Under the pieces are notes generated by a model. It had not been told where the DNA came from. It was given only the letters and a program-made list of their open reading frames with translations, and ran no database searches. This document shows positions 41,183 to 53,979 of a stretch of 64,000 bases of DNA, piece after piece (the first letter of the stretch is position 1; every line of letters starts with the position of its first letter). Source of the stretch: Strix aluco (lineage: Eukaryota > Chordata > Aves > Strigiformes > Strigidae). The stretch is from contig NC_133971.1 of the NCBI RefSeq assembly GCF_031877795.1, positions 65,594,463 through 65,658,462 of the forward strand, written 5' to 3'. Made by a program: the position numbers and the translations under genes.

Positions 41183-42898
41183 TTTTCGAGAACTGTGTGG
41201 CTACACGCAGCTTGGCTCAACAGGACCAGACAACTTAATACCTAAAAGAATACATAATTTCATACCTAGGAGGTGTTAGTTCAAACTCAGTGACTGACAT
41301 ATTAAAAAACTTGACATAAATGTCACATGTGTAGTTTAACTCTCTCTCTCGGACACTCATCAGAGGGTTACGTGGGTCTCTGCATCATTTTAAATCCCAG
41401 AACCAAAACAGTCTAAGTACAGTCACTGGCTTTAAAGAAAAAGGAATTCTCTTGTAGCTCCACAGCAACCTGGCGCTAGCGTGGACCCTTCAAAGTCTTC
41501 CATGGCTCTTTCAAACATCCCTGCCATTCATTCCTGAGGGAAACCACATTTTCACCTAGTTTAATTCTTAAAGAACATGCAGCAGAATCAAACAAAACCT
41601 AAACACACAGAGGGTTTGAACATAACCATGCTCTTGCTAGTATAACCATCACTTCAAGCTGAGTAATAATAATAAACTTGACATTCACTCTCTTGAATGT
41701 GTGAGTGTTGTGTGATGCTCTGTAAGCTGGAGACACGTCCTTTAAAGTGGTCAGTTTACTCTCTGCATTTTTCAATTGTCCTCAGGACAACTAAGTATTT
41801 TCAGACCAAGCTCACCCTCTATATGTGATCCCCTCACAAAATCCAAGTCCTTCTCAGTCCATGATCTTCTGAGTTTCACATTGTACTTACTGTGTAAGCT
41901 CTGCCTCTTTTTCATACCTTTATTGCCATTCCCATGGACATCACCTTTACTAGAAAAACTACATTAGCAAGCAGTACAGATCAATAAGAGTCAATCTGTA
42001 AAGCTAATGTGAGATAACACCCCTACTACATAGACTGGCATTTTTCATTTTGTTCTTTTGTCAAGCTCTGGTCTGGATACACAGACCAAAAGCCTGTTCA
42101 TGACTGGAGTGTATGTAATCCATCCTGGCATGCATCTTCCAGTTCATTCAAGAAGAATCCAATCCACACAGCCCAAGGCCACTCCAAAACCACAAACTAA
42201 AACACAGCCAAATTCACTTTGAAAGAAGAGTTCCAATACAAACTAAAATACTGAAGTATTCATATCTCTTCATTACTGTTTTTTTAAATCCTTAAAAATT
42301 GTATCATAAACACGTGATACGTAAGCTTTCTCTACCAGTAGTTTTCCATGCCAAGCTCTTTTTCAGTGGATTATTGCTTAATGTCCATATGTTGTCTTTG
42401 ATTTGAAACTATTTAACAGTGGTATTACCTGCAAGATGAGACATAAATTCCACCAGAGACCACTAAAACACTAATAATCTAGTCTTCCTGAATTTATAAA
42501 CCATATCTAGCTTCTTCAAAATTCCCTCTATTACTTCCCAACACATTCCCCACTCCATCCCTACCTCTGAAAAACAGGAGTACCTTCCAGATACAGGGAA
42601 TTTACATCGACATAACAATAGATGTTGCCTAGTTCAATCATCCAGTTAACTGGACACAAACACTACAGCAATTCAATTGCAGACCATACATCAGCTTCTA
42701 CCTACTTCAGGTAAAACACTTCCACCTTCTGCCCATGAAGATTAAATAAAGACAGGTTACTTAAGAGACTTTCGCCATCTAACTGCATTTGAGTATTTGG
42801 AGAAATAGAAGAGACCAAGACATCTTCCAGTGGGTTTCTCAGATCTGTCAGTAATGTACAGTTAAAGGGCTATGAGGGATAACCCTATTTTCCCATAC
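41183..42898. other. Gene-free stretch between two solo LTRs
   Basis: Unique AT-rich sequence with nothing recognised. Confidence 0.5.
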
Positions 42899-42903
42899 CC
42901 ATC

Positions 42904-43754
42904 TGTGGTGGTGCAATTCTTATCACCCACCCCACACCCCCCCCGCCCCTCTTTGTTGGGCTGCTTGGTGCTAGGTGCGATTCCACTAAGGACTGATAAC
43001 GTTAACAAGCCTGGCTCCTGCCCCTCCCGATTGCTCGGAAACAGCTATAACAGCCCATCAACTCCTAAGGGCCTGGCACACCTGTGCCTGGGATGTGGTC
43101 AAATGGGAACAATAACAGAGTCGCACATTAATCAAATTCTTTTGTAACTGCTGGAAGGCACCAGAAGGTATTTGACAAAAGTCAATTATCTTGGACCCTA
43201 TAAATGGCGATCACCAGGGAGACCCTTTGAGCTCTCCTGGATCGCAGCGGGCCTGTGACCAGCATCTCCCCTGAGCTGGGACGCCTCTCAGGTACCAAAC
43301 CCTTAAGGTGTCGTCTGCTCCAGACGGAAGGCCAGGGCGAAGTCCCCTGCTCGAGTCTCAATTATCGCCCGTTGAGGAATGCCAAGTGAGTATTTGCTCT
43401 AAACTCGAGAGGGAAATTTTCTTTGAGCTTGCTTCTCTTTACTCTGTGTGTGTGTGTGTGTGTGTGTGGGTACGTACCCTTGTTTCTGTGTGTGTATGTC
43501 TGTTCTGTGTTCATTCTACTGAATCCAAACACCTTTGTTTCTGTATGTTTATCCGTTTTGTTATGTGCATGCATGTATATATAAAGGTACCGTTAAGTAA
43601 GTTAGTGTGAATCTTGTCATTTTAGAATCTGAATAAGTCGCTTTTCTTTCTTTTAGTATTTCTGAATTATTTTATAATAATAAATTGCTGTTAGTTATTA
43701 ATAAACCTAGATTTCTTACTAAATATTACCGTGTCAATACTTTCATCCACGACA
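42904..43754 (+). mobile_element. ERVL-type solo LTR
   Basis: An 851-bp LTR with ends TGTGGTGG ... CCACGACA (short imperfect inverted repeats) and 5-bp target duplications CCATC at 42,899-42,903 and 43,755-43,759. It contains a TATA-box-like TATAAATGGCG at about 43,199, a (TG)n microsatellite at about 43,445-43,469, and AATAAA-type signals near 43,678 and 43,700, all consistent with plus-strand orientation. No internal region is seen. Its 3' end matches that of the 40,190 LTR, so they are probably related families, though the bodies differ. Confidence 0.92.
43445..43469. repeat. (TG)n microsatellite
   Basis: About 12 TG units inside the 42,904-43,754 LTR. A likely source of length polymorphism. 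Confidence 0.9.
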
Positions 43755-43759
43755 CCATC

Positions 43760-45850
43760 TCCCTTTTTTTTTTAACATCTAAGATGAAGTTTCCTGTCTC
43801 CCTGTGATGCAGTTAACATATCTTACTTCATAACCAGTCTTACAAATTACAGGACAGAGCAGCTGTACCAGAGCTGATTACCTAGCCACAGAAGTAACAG
43901 ACTGCAACTAAAGTGGAAGGAAACTGATGGCAAGGAGTCTGAAGTCTACCTTTTAGCAACAAACTGACGGGTGCTTTTAGGAACTAGAAGAGGGCAACTA
44001 ATACCCAGTTCTCCCATTTCCTGATGGTTCAATGGTATCTTAAGAGCCACAAATTAGGGAAAATAAACTTTTCTTTCAATTATATCTTTCCCACATCGTG
44101 GTCGTGATTGTCTGACAGGTGTCTTGAGCTCAGTACTACTACTCATTTGAGCATTGGTCTTTGGTTTTCAAGGTACTGGAGAACACTCATCTGAAACTGA
44201 AGCACAACTAAACTGCTTAGCAAGCTCACCTCCTGGCTACCTTTGCACAACTCCATGGTTCTGCCTTCACTTGGAATTCTTCTTACCTTCCTGAAACACA
44301 TACATCTGCAAGTCACACTCCAAGTAAAGCAACAAAAGCTTTACTGGGTTACTTCCACACAGGCTTCAGCAGTGATGCAATTAGCTTCATGTGTCATGAA
44401 TTCACAAATGCCAATGTTGGTATAAAGCATACACATAGAACAGAAATTAGAAGCACGAAATTATGCATGCACCACATGCCCTTTCCCACATTTGGGTGCC
44501 ATTGGTTAAACTCAATATCCTTGTGTCCTTCATGAACTGGTTCCAATAGCAGCCTTCCCAGCCATAAACCTTTACTATAGCCCCACCGATTCTGCTACTG
44601 ATAACTTTCTTGTGATGCACATTCAGCTGTCTGCTCAGGGACACCATACCTCTGGGGGTTGGGTGGCCACCTTCTTCACTTCTGCGCAGGACATCCAGGA
44701 AAACAGCTGTCAGGCTACCACTACAGGATCACATTCTTCTTCCTAACTCAGCTATATGCCAGCTGCCTTCAGAAGCGCTAGCTGATTTTGCAGTTGAAGT
44801 CATGTCTTAGGGTAAACACTCTGAAGGTTCAGAACCTTCAGAAGTACTTACAGAATACTCTAAGTTAAATTAATTCAAATGCCTTTAGCAAACTTACAAG
44901 TTTTTATCTGAATAAAAATCACAATTCACAGCCTTTACCAGTCCACTTTCTACACTCCCATATTTCTTTCTCTAACACCTTTGTTGTTAAAATTGCACTC
45001 TGGAGAAGTGGTGCTCACAAATACTCCAGTTTTCCTTCAGGCATCTGCCTAAAGGCTTCCAACTATCTTCCATCATAAAAAATGGTTATCTCGGACTTCT
45101 CAATTTTAAGAAAAAGAAGAGTTGCTTTATATTTTCTGGCAGACACATCCGTAACCCTTAACTTCACGCAACGCTGTCATCAAATCTTCCAACACAAGGA
45201 ATTTTCCTGAACAATGTTTATGCTTCTGTATGCAGCAACATAAACCACTATCCACTGAAGGACAAAGTCTGCCCAATAAAATCTGGAATCTAAAGTGTAT
45301 ACATACTACATCATGCTGCTTATGTGCCAAGATGAAATGTCTTGAGCATCTTACAAGGCCCTACAGACACAGTTCAGTATTTTCATTTCAACGCCTCAAT
45401 TCCATCAAAATCACAACATAGAAGTAAATACCAGTGTGCTATGGAACTATCACAGCTGCTTGTTTTACCCCTCCTCATCAGAAAGATACGGCTTTATAAA
45501 GCAGCCATTGGCAGAGGGTTCCAACAGGAGCTGTATGTTTCCAGCACACCACACTGTACTGACACAGCCCTTGCATGGCATGTTCGGAATTTCTCATATA
45601 ACACTTATTAAAAAAAGTTTTAGCAGCAGCCTCCATTGGCTTTATGAATATTTACATACCACATTCAAAAAGCTTAGATGCTTTCTTCACAAAAGACATG
45701 AAAGACTGCTAAGCAGTTGCACCTTCAGGTTTCAAATACCTCAGGGAATCACTCTCTACAAAAGATTGTTAAGAGCAGACTGAAACATGCTACATACTTA
45801 AAAATATTTTAATTTGCAGAATTGTTTCCAGCAGTAAGGCACACCAGACA
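43760..45850. other. Intergenic sequence downstream of HINT1
   Basis: No gene supported. It contains the 11-bp-arm palindrome at 44,820. Open frames of 60-115 codons near 45,230-45,790 show no known motif. Confidence 0.5.
44820..44842. repeat. Near-perfect palindrome, 11-bp arms
   Basis: TCTGAAGGTTC, one base, then GAACCTTCAGA. It contains alternating GAA and TTC blocks similar to a heat-shock element, but the central TTC-GAA gap is one base instead of two, so I do not call an HSE. Confidence 0.85.
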
Positions 45851-45854
45851 GAGA

Positions 45855-46029
45855 CGATTCCCACATGCTAAAATCTTTATTGTGCGAATGTTGTTCAGAC
45901 CATTTATTATTCTTTGTAGACACACATTAAAAAAAAATACATTAACAGTGGCTAGATTGATGGGCAACATATTAGATCTATTTGGTGGTAATTTGTATGC
46001 ATGCAGTTAACTCTTGCGGTGTGAAAATC
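45855..46029 (-). other. HINT1 3' UTR with polyadenylation signals
   Basis: Downstream of the HINT1 stop, the minus strand has AATAAA at 45,908-45,903 and again at 45,881-45,876. The second lies about 150 bases past the stop and should place cleavage near 45,850-45,865. A short 3' UTR of about 170 bases is typical for HINT1. Confidence 0.75.
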
Positions 46030-49930
<3,901 letters not shown>

Positions 49931-49977
49931 GGTGGCTGCCTCCGCGCGCGCCCGTCGCCTCGCGATTCCTCCGGAGG

Positions 49978-50042
49978 CCACGCCCCCCGCGGCGCTCATT
50001 GGGTCGACAGATCACGGCCTGCCGGATCCACCTCGCGATTGG
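49978..50042 (-). promoter_or_regulatory. HINT1 core promoter elements: GC box and two CCAAT boxes
   Basis: Minus-strand CCAAT at 50,002-49,998 and 50,042-50,038 (plus-strand ATTGG), and a GC/KLF-type box at 49,990-49,978 (plus-strand CCACGCCCCCCGC), lie 50-110 bases upstream of the ATG. No TATA box. This is the layout expected of a housekeeping promoter; the transcription start would be about 49,940-49,975 (inferred). CCTCGCGATT occurs twice (49,961 and 50,031). Confidence 0.65.
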
Positions 50043-50180
50043 TAGTTTCGCCTGTCTTTTTCGCTCGTCCCCGCCCATTCGGCTGGCCCGCCCTCGCTGA
50101 CCCGGCGTGATGGGGCTCAGGGTGCGCGGAGGGATCGGGGTAGCGGGACGGTGTGCTCTGTGTTACCCTCCGCGGAGGAT

Positions 50181-51039
50181 TCAACGCTGTGAATGGGTGT
50201 GGCGCTGCTGGCAAGGTCATGTGGTCCCAGGAGAGGCTGATGTGGCCAGAAATGCCTTTTATTGCCGCATCAAGCCCAACGCAGGTATCTGTGTGACCTC
50301 TTGTGACAGCACTCTGCAGCCAAATGACTGCTTTTGGCAGGGCTGCCCTAGGCTTTTCTGTGCAAGTTCGGCCGAGAAACACAAACTGCTGCAAATCCTG
50401 TCCTGGAGACCCTGCTGCCTTGGCAGAGGTTTCCGAGGTGAAAGCTGTGTGGCCCCTGGCACGGAGCACTAGGCAAACAGACTGCACCAGTGTTTCCAGG
50501 CCTTTTGGGGCCGCAAGGGCTCATCAAGATAGGGCTTGGCCTGAGCCAGGTAGAGGGCTTTTATAAACATCAGTGCTGTCCCCAAAGCTTGGAGGGTAAA
50601 GTCACAAAATACATAGGGTTCAGTTTGAGGTGTTGGGTGCTGCTAGCACTGGGATGACTCTTGCAGAGGGGAAATCAACAGCCCGTTTAATGTGTCAGCC
50701 TTTCTGCATGCAAGCCATTTTCTATGAAACCGACCAATGAACATGAGCAGACAATAATTCACTGAGGGCAACACAGCTACACATGTAGTCATCGGTGCTT
50801 TTTTTTAATATATATATGTATATATATATGACACCAGTCATGAAATAGAAAAGCAGAAAAAAAACCAAAAACTAAAAGAGTAACAACAAAGCTTCATTTT
50901 TAGAAAATGAACTTCCCGGTTAAAATGGCTTGAATCTGATTTCCCTCAAGATTTGTCTAGGAAACTTTTAATATAGACATTTATATATTGAAACGAAGAA
51001 ATTCACTCAACAGTGAACATCACTGTGATGCATGAAAGT
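50181..51039. other. HINT1-LYRM7 intergenic, first part
   Basis: The CpG content falls off to about 50,500, after which the DNA is AT-rich unique sequence. An (AT)n/(TA)n patch lies at 50,809-50,829. No gene supported. Confidence 0.55.
50809..50829. repeat. (TA)n microsatellite
   Basis: TATATATATGTATATATATAT-type tract with one interruption. Confidence 0.85.
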
Positions 51040-51044
51040 TTTGC

Positions 51045-51582
51045 TTGTGTTTGTTTCCCAAGGACTCCTCAACTGTTTTCCCTAGGCCTCTTTGTCTGTC
51101 TAGACAAAAGTAAAACGCTCCCTATATAACTCACTGATCGCAGCCTTCAATGGGCACTTGGGCAAACTAAGATAAGGGGAATTTGAACAAAATGACACAG
51201 AGATACAATCTAGGGAGGGTGACCTCACCGATTTAGGAAGAAGACACCTGGACTTCACCTCACAGCGCATGCCCTGGAAAGAGCAGACACCGTGAAGAAG
51301 ATCACGTACTTCTTCCCTCGACCACCAAAGACCCTCACCCTATTTTTACCACGCATGCTCAGAATATGTAAATGAATTCCGGGAACTCATCATCGTAAGA
51401 CACCCCTTTCCAGGAAATCTGATGAATATGTATGATTTGTATGTAAACTGATGTCCCTTGCTAGTTCTTGGGAGCCCTTATGGTGGAGAATCCCCAGGGC
51501 GACCCCAGTGTTGCTAATAAAGAATATCTGCTTAACAGTTACATTGGATTCTGACTGTTAATTTCTTTGTTTCAGTTACATA
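51045..51582 (+). mobile_element. Probable ERV solo LTR, ends not exact
   Basis: A roughly 540-bp segment with LTR layout: an opening like TGTTTGTTTCCCAAGGACTC, a TATA-like CCCTATATAACTCACTG at about 51,120, GATGAATATGTATGATTTG at about 51,421, a polyadenylation signal AATAAAGAATATCTGCTTAA at 51,517, and an end near TTTGTTTCAGTTACA. I could not find a matching target duplication, so the boundaries and class (ERV1- or ERVK-like) are uncertain. No internal coding region seen. Confidence 0.65.
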
Positions 51583-52240
51583 TTGGTTGACATATACTTT
51601 TGTCTCACCATGTAAATGTCAAATTTTGTATTATTTTCAATATAACAAGGCCTTTTCAAAGGATTTAATTAATTCATTCACAACTGCAGTAATTATTCCT
51701 GCAAACAGATCTATGAATAAGGATCATGTCTCCTGCTAACAGATCAAGTTTCTTTATGAGATACATAGTCCAAAATACATGCATTTAGGAAATTTGAAAT
51801 ATTAAAAATAATTAGTAATAATGTTCCCACACTTCAGTTAGCTTTGAATGTAATTGCAATTAATGAAATAGACTATATATTGAAGCTAGCGGTCTAGCAA
51901 AGCAGTAAAGCTGATTACTTTTAAAATCCTTAAGCTGCCTTTAGCTAATGCTGGATGATGTGTTATTGAAGTATAAGCTTGGTTGGCTGGTTTTCTAGAG
52001 AATGGCAACTGAGTTTTAAAGTACTAGACACAGCCTTGGGATGGCCAGGCTGAGGCTGGGCTGGTCAGTCAGGCTGTGGGCAAGGCAAGGCAGGGCTGTA
52101 GGGAGCTTGATGTGAGCAGCCAAAAAGGTGACCTGGCTAGAAAGGGAAAATGACTGAAGAGAAGACAATGTCTGTTGAAGAACACCAGCAGAGCAAATGG
52201 CTGCCAGCCTGGAAACCGTGAGCCTGGGAACCAGTCTTAC
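51583..52240. other. Intergenic, between LTRs
   Basis: AT-rich unique sequence grading into a GC-richer patch at about 52,030-52,240 of unknown nature. Nothing recognised. Confidence 0.45.
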
Positions 52241-52745
52241 TGTAAATCCAGTCTCAAAAGAACCCTCTTAGTTTGAAGTTTTAGAAGGCAGGCATTCTTT
52301 ATTGCAGCGCTGGATGGATGGGGGATCACTCCACCTAAGATGCATACACTAAAACAAAAGTTCATCTTTTATGTACCTTAAAGACATGAATATTCATACA
52401 ATTTTCCAAGAAGTCTCCACCTTTCCGCCTGTCTACTATGTTTATATAAAGCTGGCATTGCAAAACTACACTACACATGCACGGGGGTCTCGGGTGGTCA
52501 TCGGTGGTCGTTTGGGGAGTTAGCCCCCTACTCCTTTTTCCCTTTTATGGTCACAAGTCTTTGAGGACAATTGCTTCTCCTTGGATGTTTCCCAACTCTG
52601 TTGTCTGGCCAAGCTGTTCTTTCTTATCCGCCTTGTTTGAGCATTTCTGCCAGGATGTATCTATTCTCAAGGTTAGGCTATCTTCTCTGTACACTTTAAT
52701 GGCTCAGGCCCTGTTAAATACAAAGTTAAACATTGTTTGGTAAAA
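52241..52745 (-). mobile_element. Probable ERV LTR, minus orientation
   Basis: On the minus strand a polyadenylation signal AATAAAGAATGCCTGCCTTC is followed by about 45 bases ending ...GGATTTACA at 52,241, the expected R-U5 arrangement. TTTATATAAAG near 52,441 on the plus strand could hold a TATA box. It shares CAGCGCTGG and a following GGGGAT...CTCCAC block with the LTR at 52,761, so the two families look related. The distal (U3) end is not exact and no target duplication was found. Confidence 0.6.
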
Positions 52746-52760
52746 GAATTTTTTAATATT

Positions 52761-53436
52761 TGATGTGCAGAAACAAACTCTACAACTCAGAGAGTTATAA
52801 AGCAGGTATGTTTACTCCAGCGCTGGGGTGCAAGGGGATTTCTCCACAAAGCTTGCACACCCACCGCACATTTTAACAGAAGAGAGTGTGGATATACATA
52901 TTCATTGGGTTACATAACACAAACATACATATGCATGAGTAAGGCTGGGTTAGTTCAAAACACTGGTGTCAGCAGTTTATGTTATCTTTGCGTCTGCACA
53001 TTGCCTCCTGGGGGGCGTCTTTGAGGGTCTTTTGGAGGAAGGCTCGTAGTCTTTCTCACCTTGTACTTTTCCTCAGAGCACACACAGATTCTCTTGGCCA
53101 ATTTCTTGAACAACAAGAGTGGTTCCAACCAGTTTACCACTTCTAACCTATCTAAAAACACTAGCTTATTAGTTTCTACTGTCCATAGATAGTCTACAAA
53201 GACTCAATATGTTAGAGCGCATCTGCTTTCCAAGGACATGTCTCTTACTTTCGCCGAACATATTAATTCTTGGTAAGTTTCCACAGAAAACTGCTTTGCT
53301 TTGATGAACACTGTAGTCCTTGGTAAGCTTCCACAGAACAGTCAGGGCAAGCAGGATTAATAAGCAATATTCAGAAATCATTAGAAGCTGCTATGAGTAA
53401 ATAAGTTGCAAAGCAGGTGATCATTTCCTTGTATCA
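52761..53436 (-). mobile_element. ERV LTR, minus orientation, gammaretrovirus-like
   Basis: A 676-bp segment, plus strand TGATGTGCAG ... TTGTATCA. Two near-identical CTTGGTAAG(T/C)TTCCACAGA motifs at about 53,270 and 53,318 look like U3 enhancer repeats. Its U3 end is adjacent, on the minus strand, to AAAGGGGGGAA, which resembles the polypurine tract next to the 3' LTR in gammaretroviruses. Alternatively it is a solo LTR with a 4-bp duplication TATT (52,757-52,760 and 53,437-53,440). The two readings compete. A broken fossil in either case. Confidence 0.65.
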
Positions 53437-53700
53437 TATTCCCCCCTTTGAGACTTCCAGGTATACACAAGTGGGTACACCAGGACCACGTAAGGTATAA
53501 TGGAATGCTTCTCTTACCACTAAATGTTACAGGCCTCAACTTGCAGGCACCAACTGCTTGCAGGCAGCTGAGAGCAGGCATCAATAGGTACACTTGCTAG
53601 TGGTGAATTTTGCAGTAGTACACTTGGCTAGTGGTGATTATTCTGTAGTAATCTGTAACAAAGCAGAGAAATTTCGAGGATGAAGCCTCCCTGTCTCTGG
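53437..53700 (-). mobile_element. Possible internal remnant next to the LTR
   Basis: If the purine-rich tract at 53,441-53,449 is a genuine polypurine tract, this roughly 260-bp piece is what remains of the internal region before the LYRM7 CpG island begins. No protein motif is recognisable. It contains a tandem duplication of about 32 bp at 53,588-53,650. Confidence 0.35.
53588..53650 (+). repeat. Tandem duplication, about 32 bp x 2
   Basis: Two copies of a GTACACTTG(G)CTAGTGGTGA...GTAGTA unit, head to tail at 53,588-53,617 and 53,618-53,650, with small differences. Confidence 0.8.
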
Positions 53701-53830
53701 GTATTACAGAAACGTGCAAACCCACAGTCACGATCTCCGTACACCCGCAGGCCGAGTCACCCTTCAGGCCGTGGCAGGGCAGGGCAGAGCTGCCCGGAAC
53801 AATGGCGACCGTGAGTCGTGCTCAGCGGGG

Positions 53831-53912
53831 CGGCGTTGGCGGGCCGGCGTTGGCGGGGCACCGGCAGCACCGCCAATGGGGGGGCGCGGACCGTGTTCCA
53901 TCGTCACTTCCG
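53831..53912 (+). promoter_or_regulatory. LYRM7 promoter elements
   Basis: A tandem pair CGGCGTTGGCGGG (53,831-53,843 and 53,845-53,857) resembling E2F sites, a CCAAT box at 53,873-53,877, and an ETS/GABPA-type CACTTCCG at 53,905-53,912, all 50-130 bases before the proposed ATG. ETS sites of this form are common in promoters of nuclear genes for mitochondrial proteins, which fits LYRM7. No TATA box. Functional use is inferred. Confidence 0.55.
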
Positions 53913-53961
53913 CCTCCACCACTGCCCCGCTCCTCCAGACCGGAACAGGACGGCGGTCACC

Positions 53962-53979
53962 ATGGCGAGGCGCGGGCAG
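53962..53979 (+). CDS. LYRM7 proposed coding exon 1 (GC donor)
   Basis: ATG plus five codons (MARRGQ), then GCGAGT as donor, which matches the donor consensus except for C at +2. Phase 0 fits exon 2. An upstream alternative is ATGGCGACC at 53,802-53,810 followed by a canonical GTGAGT, also phase 0. In-frame GT options at 53,986 and 53,989 have poor context. Exon 1 is therefore less certain than exons 2-4. Confidence 0.6.

Noticed and set aside
50107-50472. 121-codon plus-strand open frame just outside the HINT1 promoter; its start ATGGGGCTCAGG could also splice in phase to LYRM7 exon 2
   Set aside because: No recognisable domain; it lies in GC-rich island DNA where stops are rare. As a LYRM7 start it is less well supported than the 53,962 site, which has its own CpG island and promoter motifs, but transcripts could overturn this.
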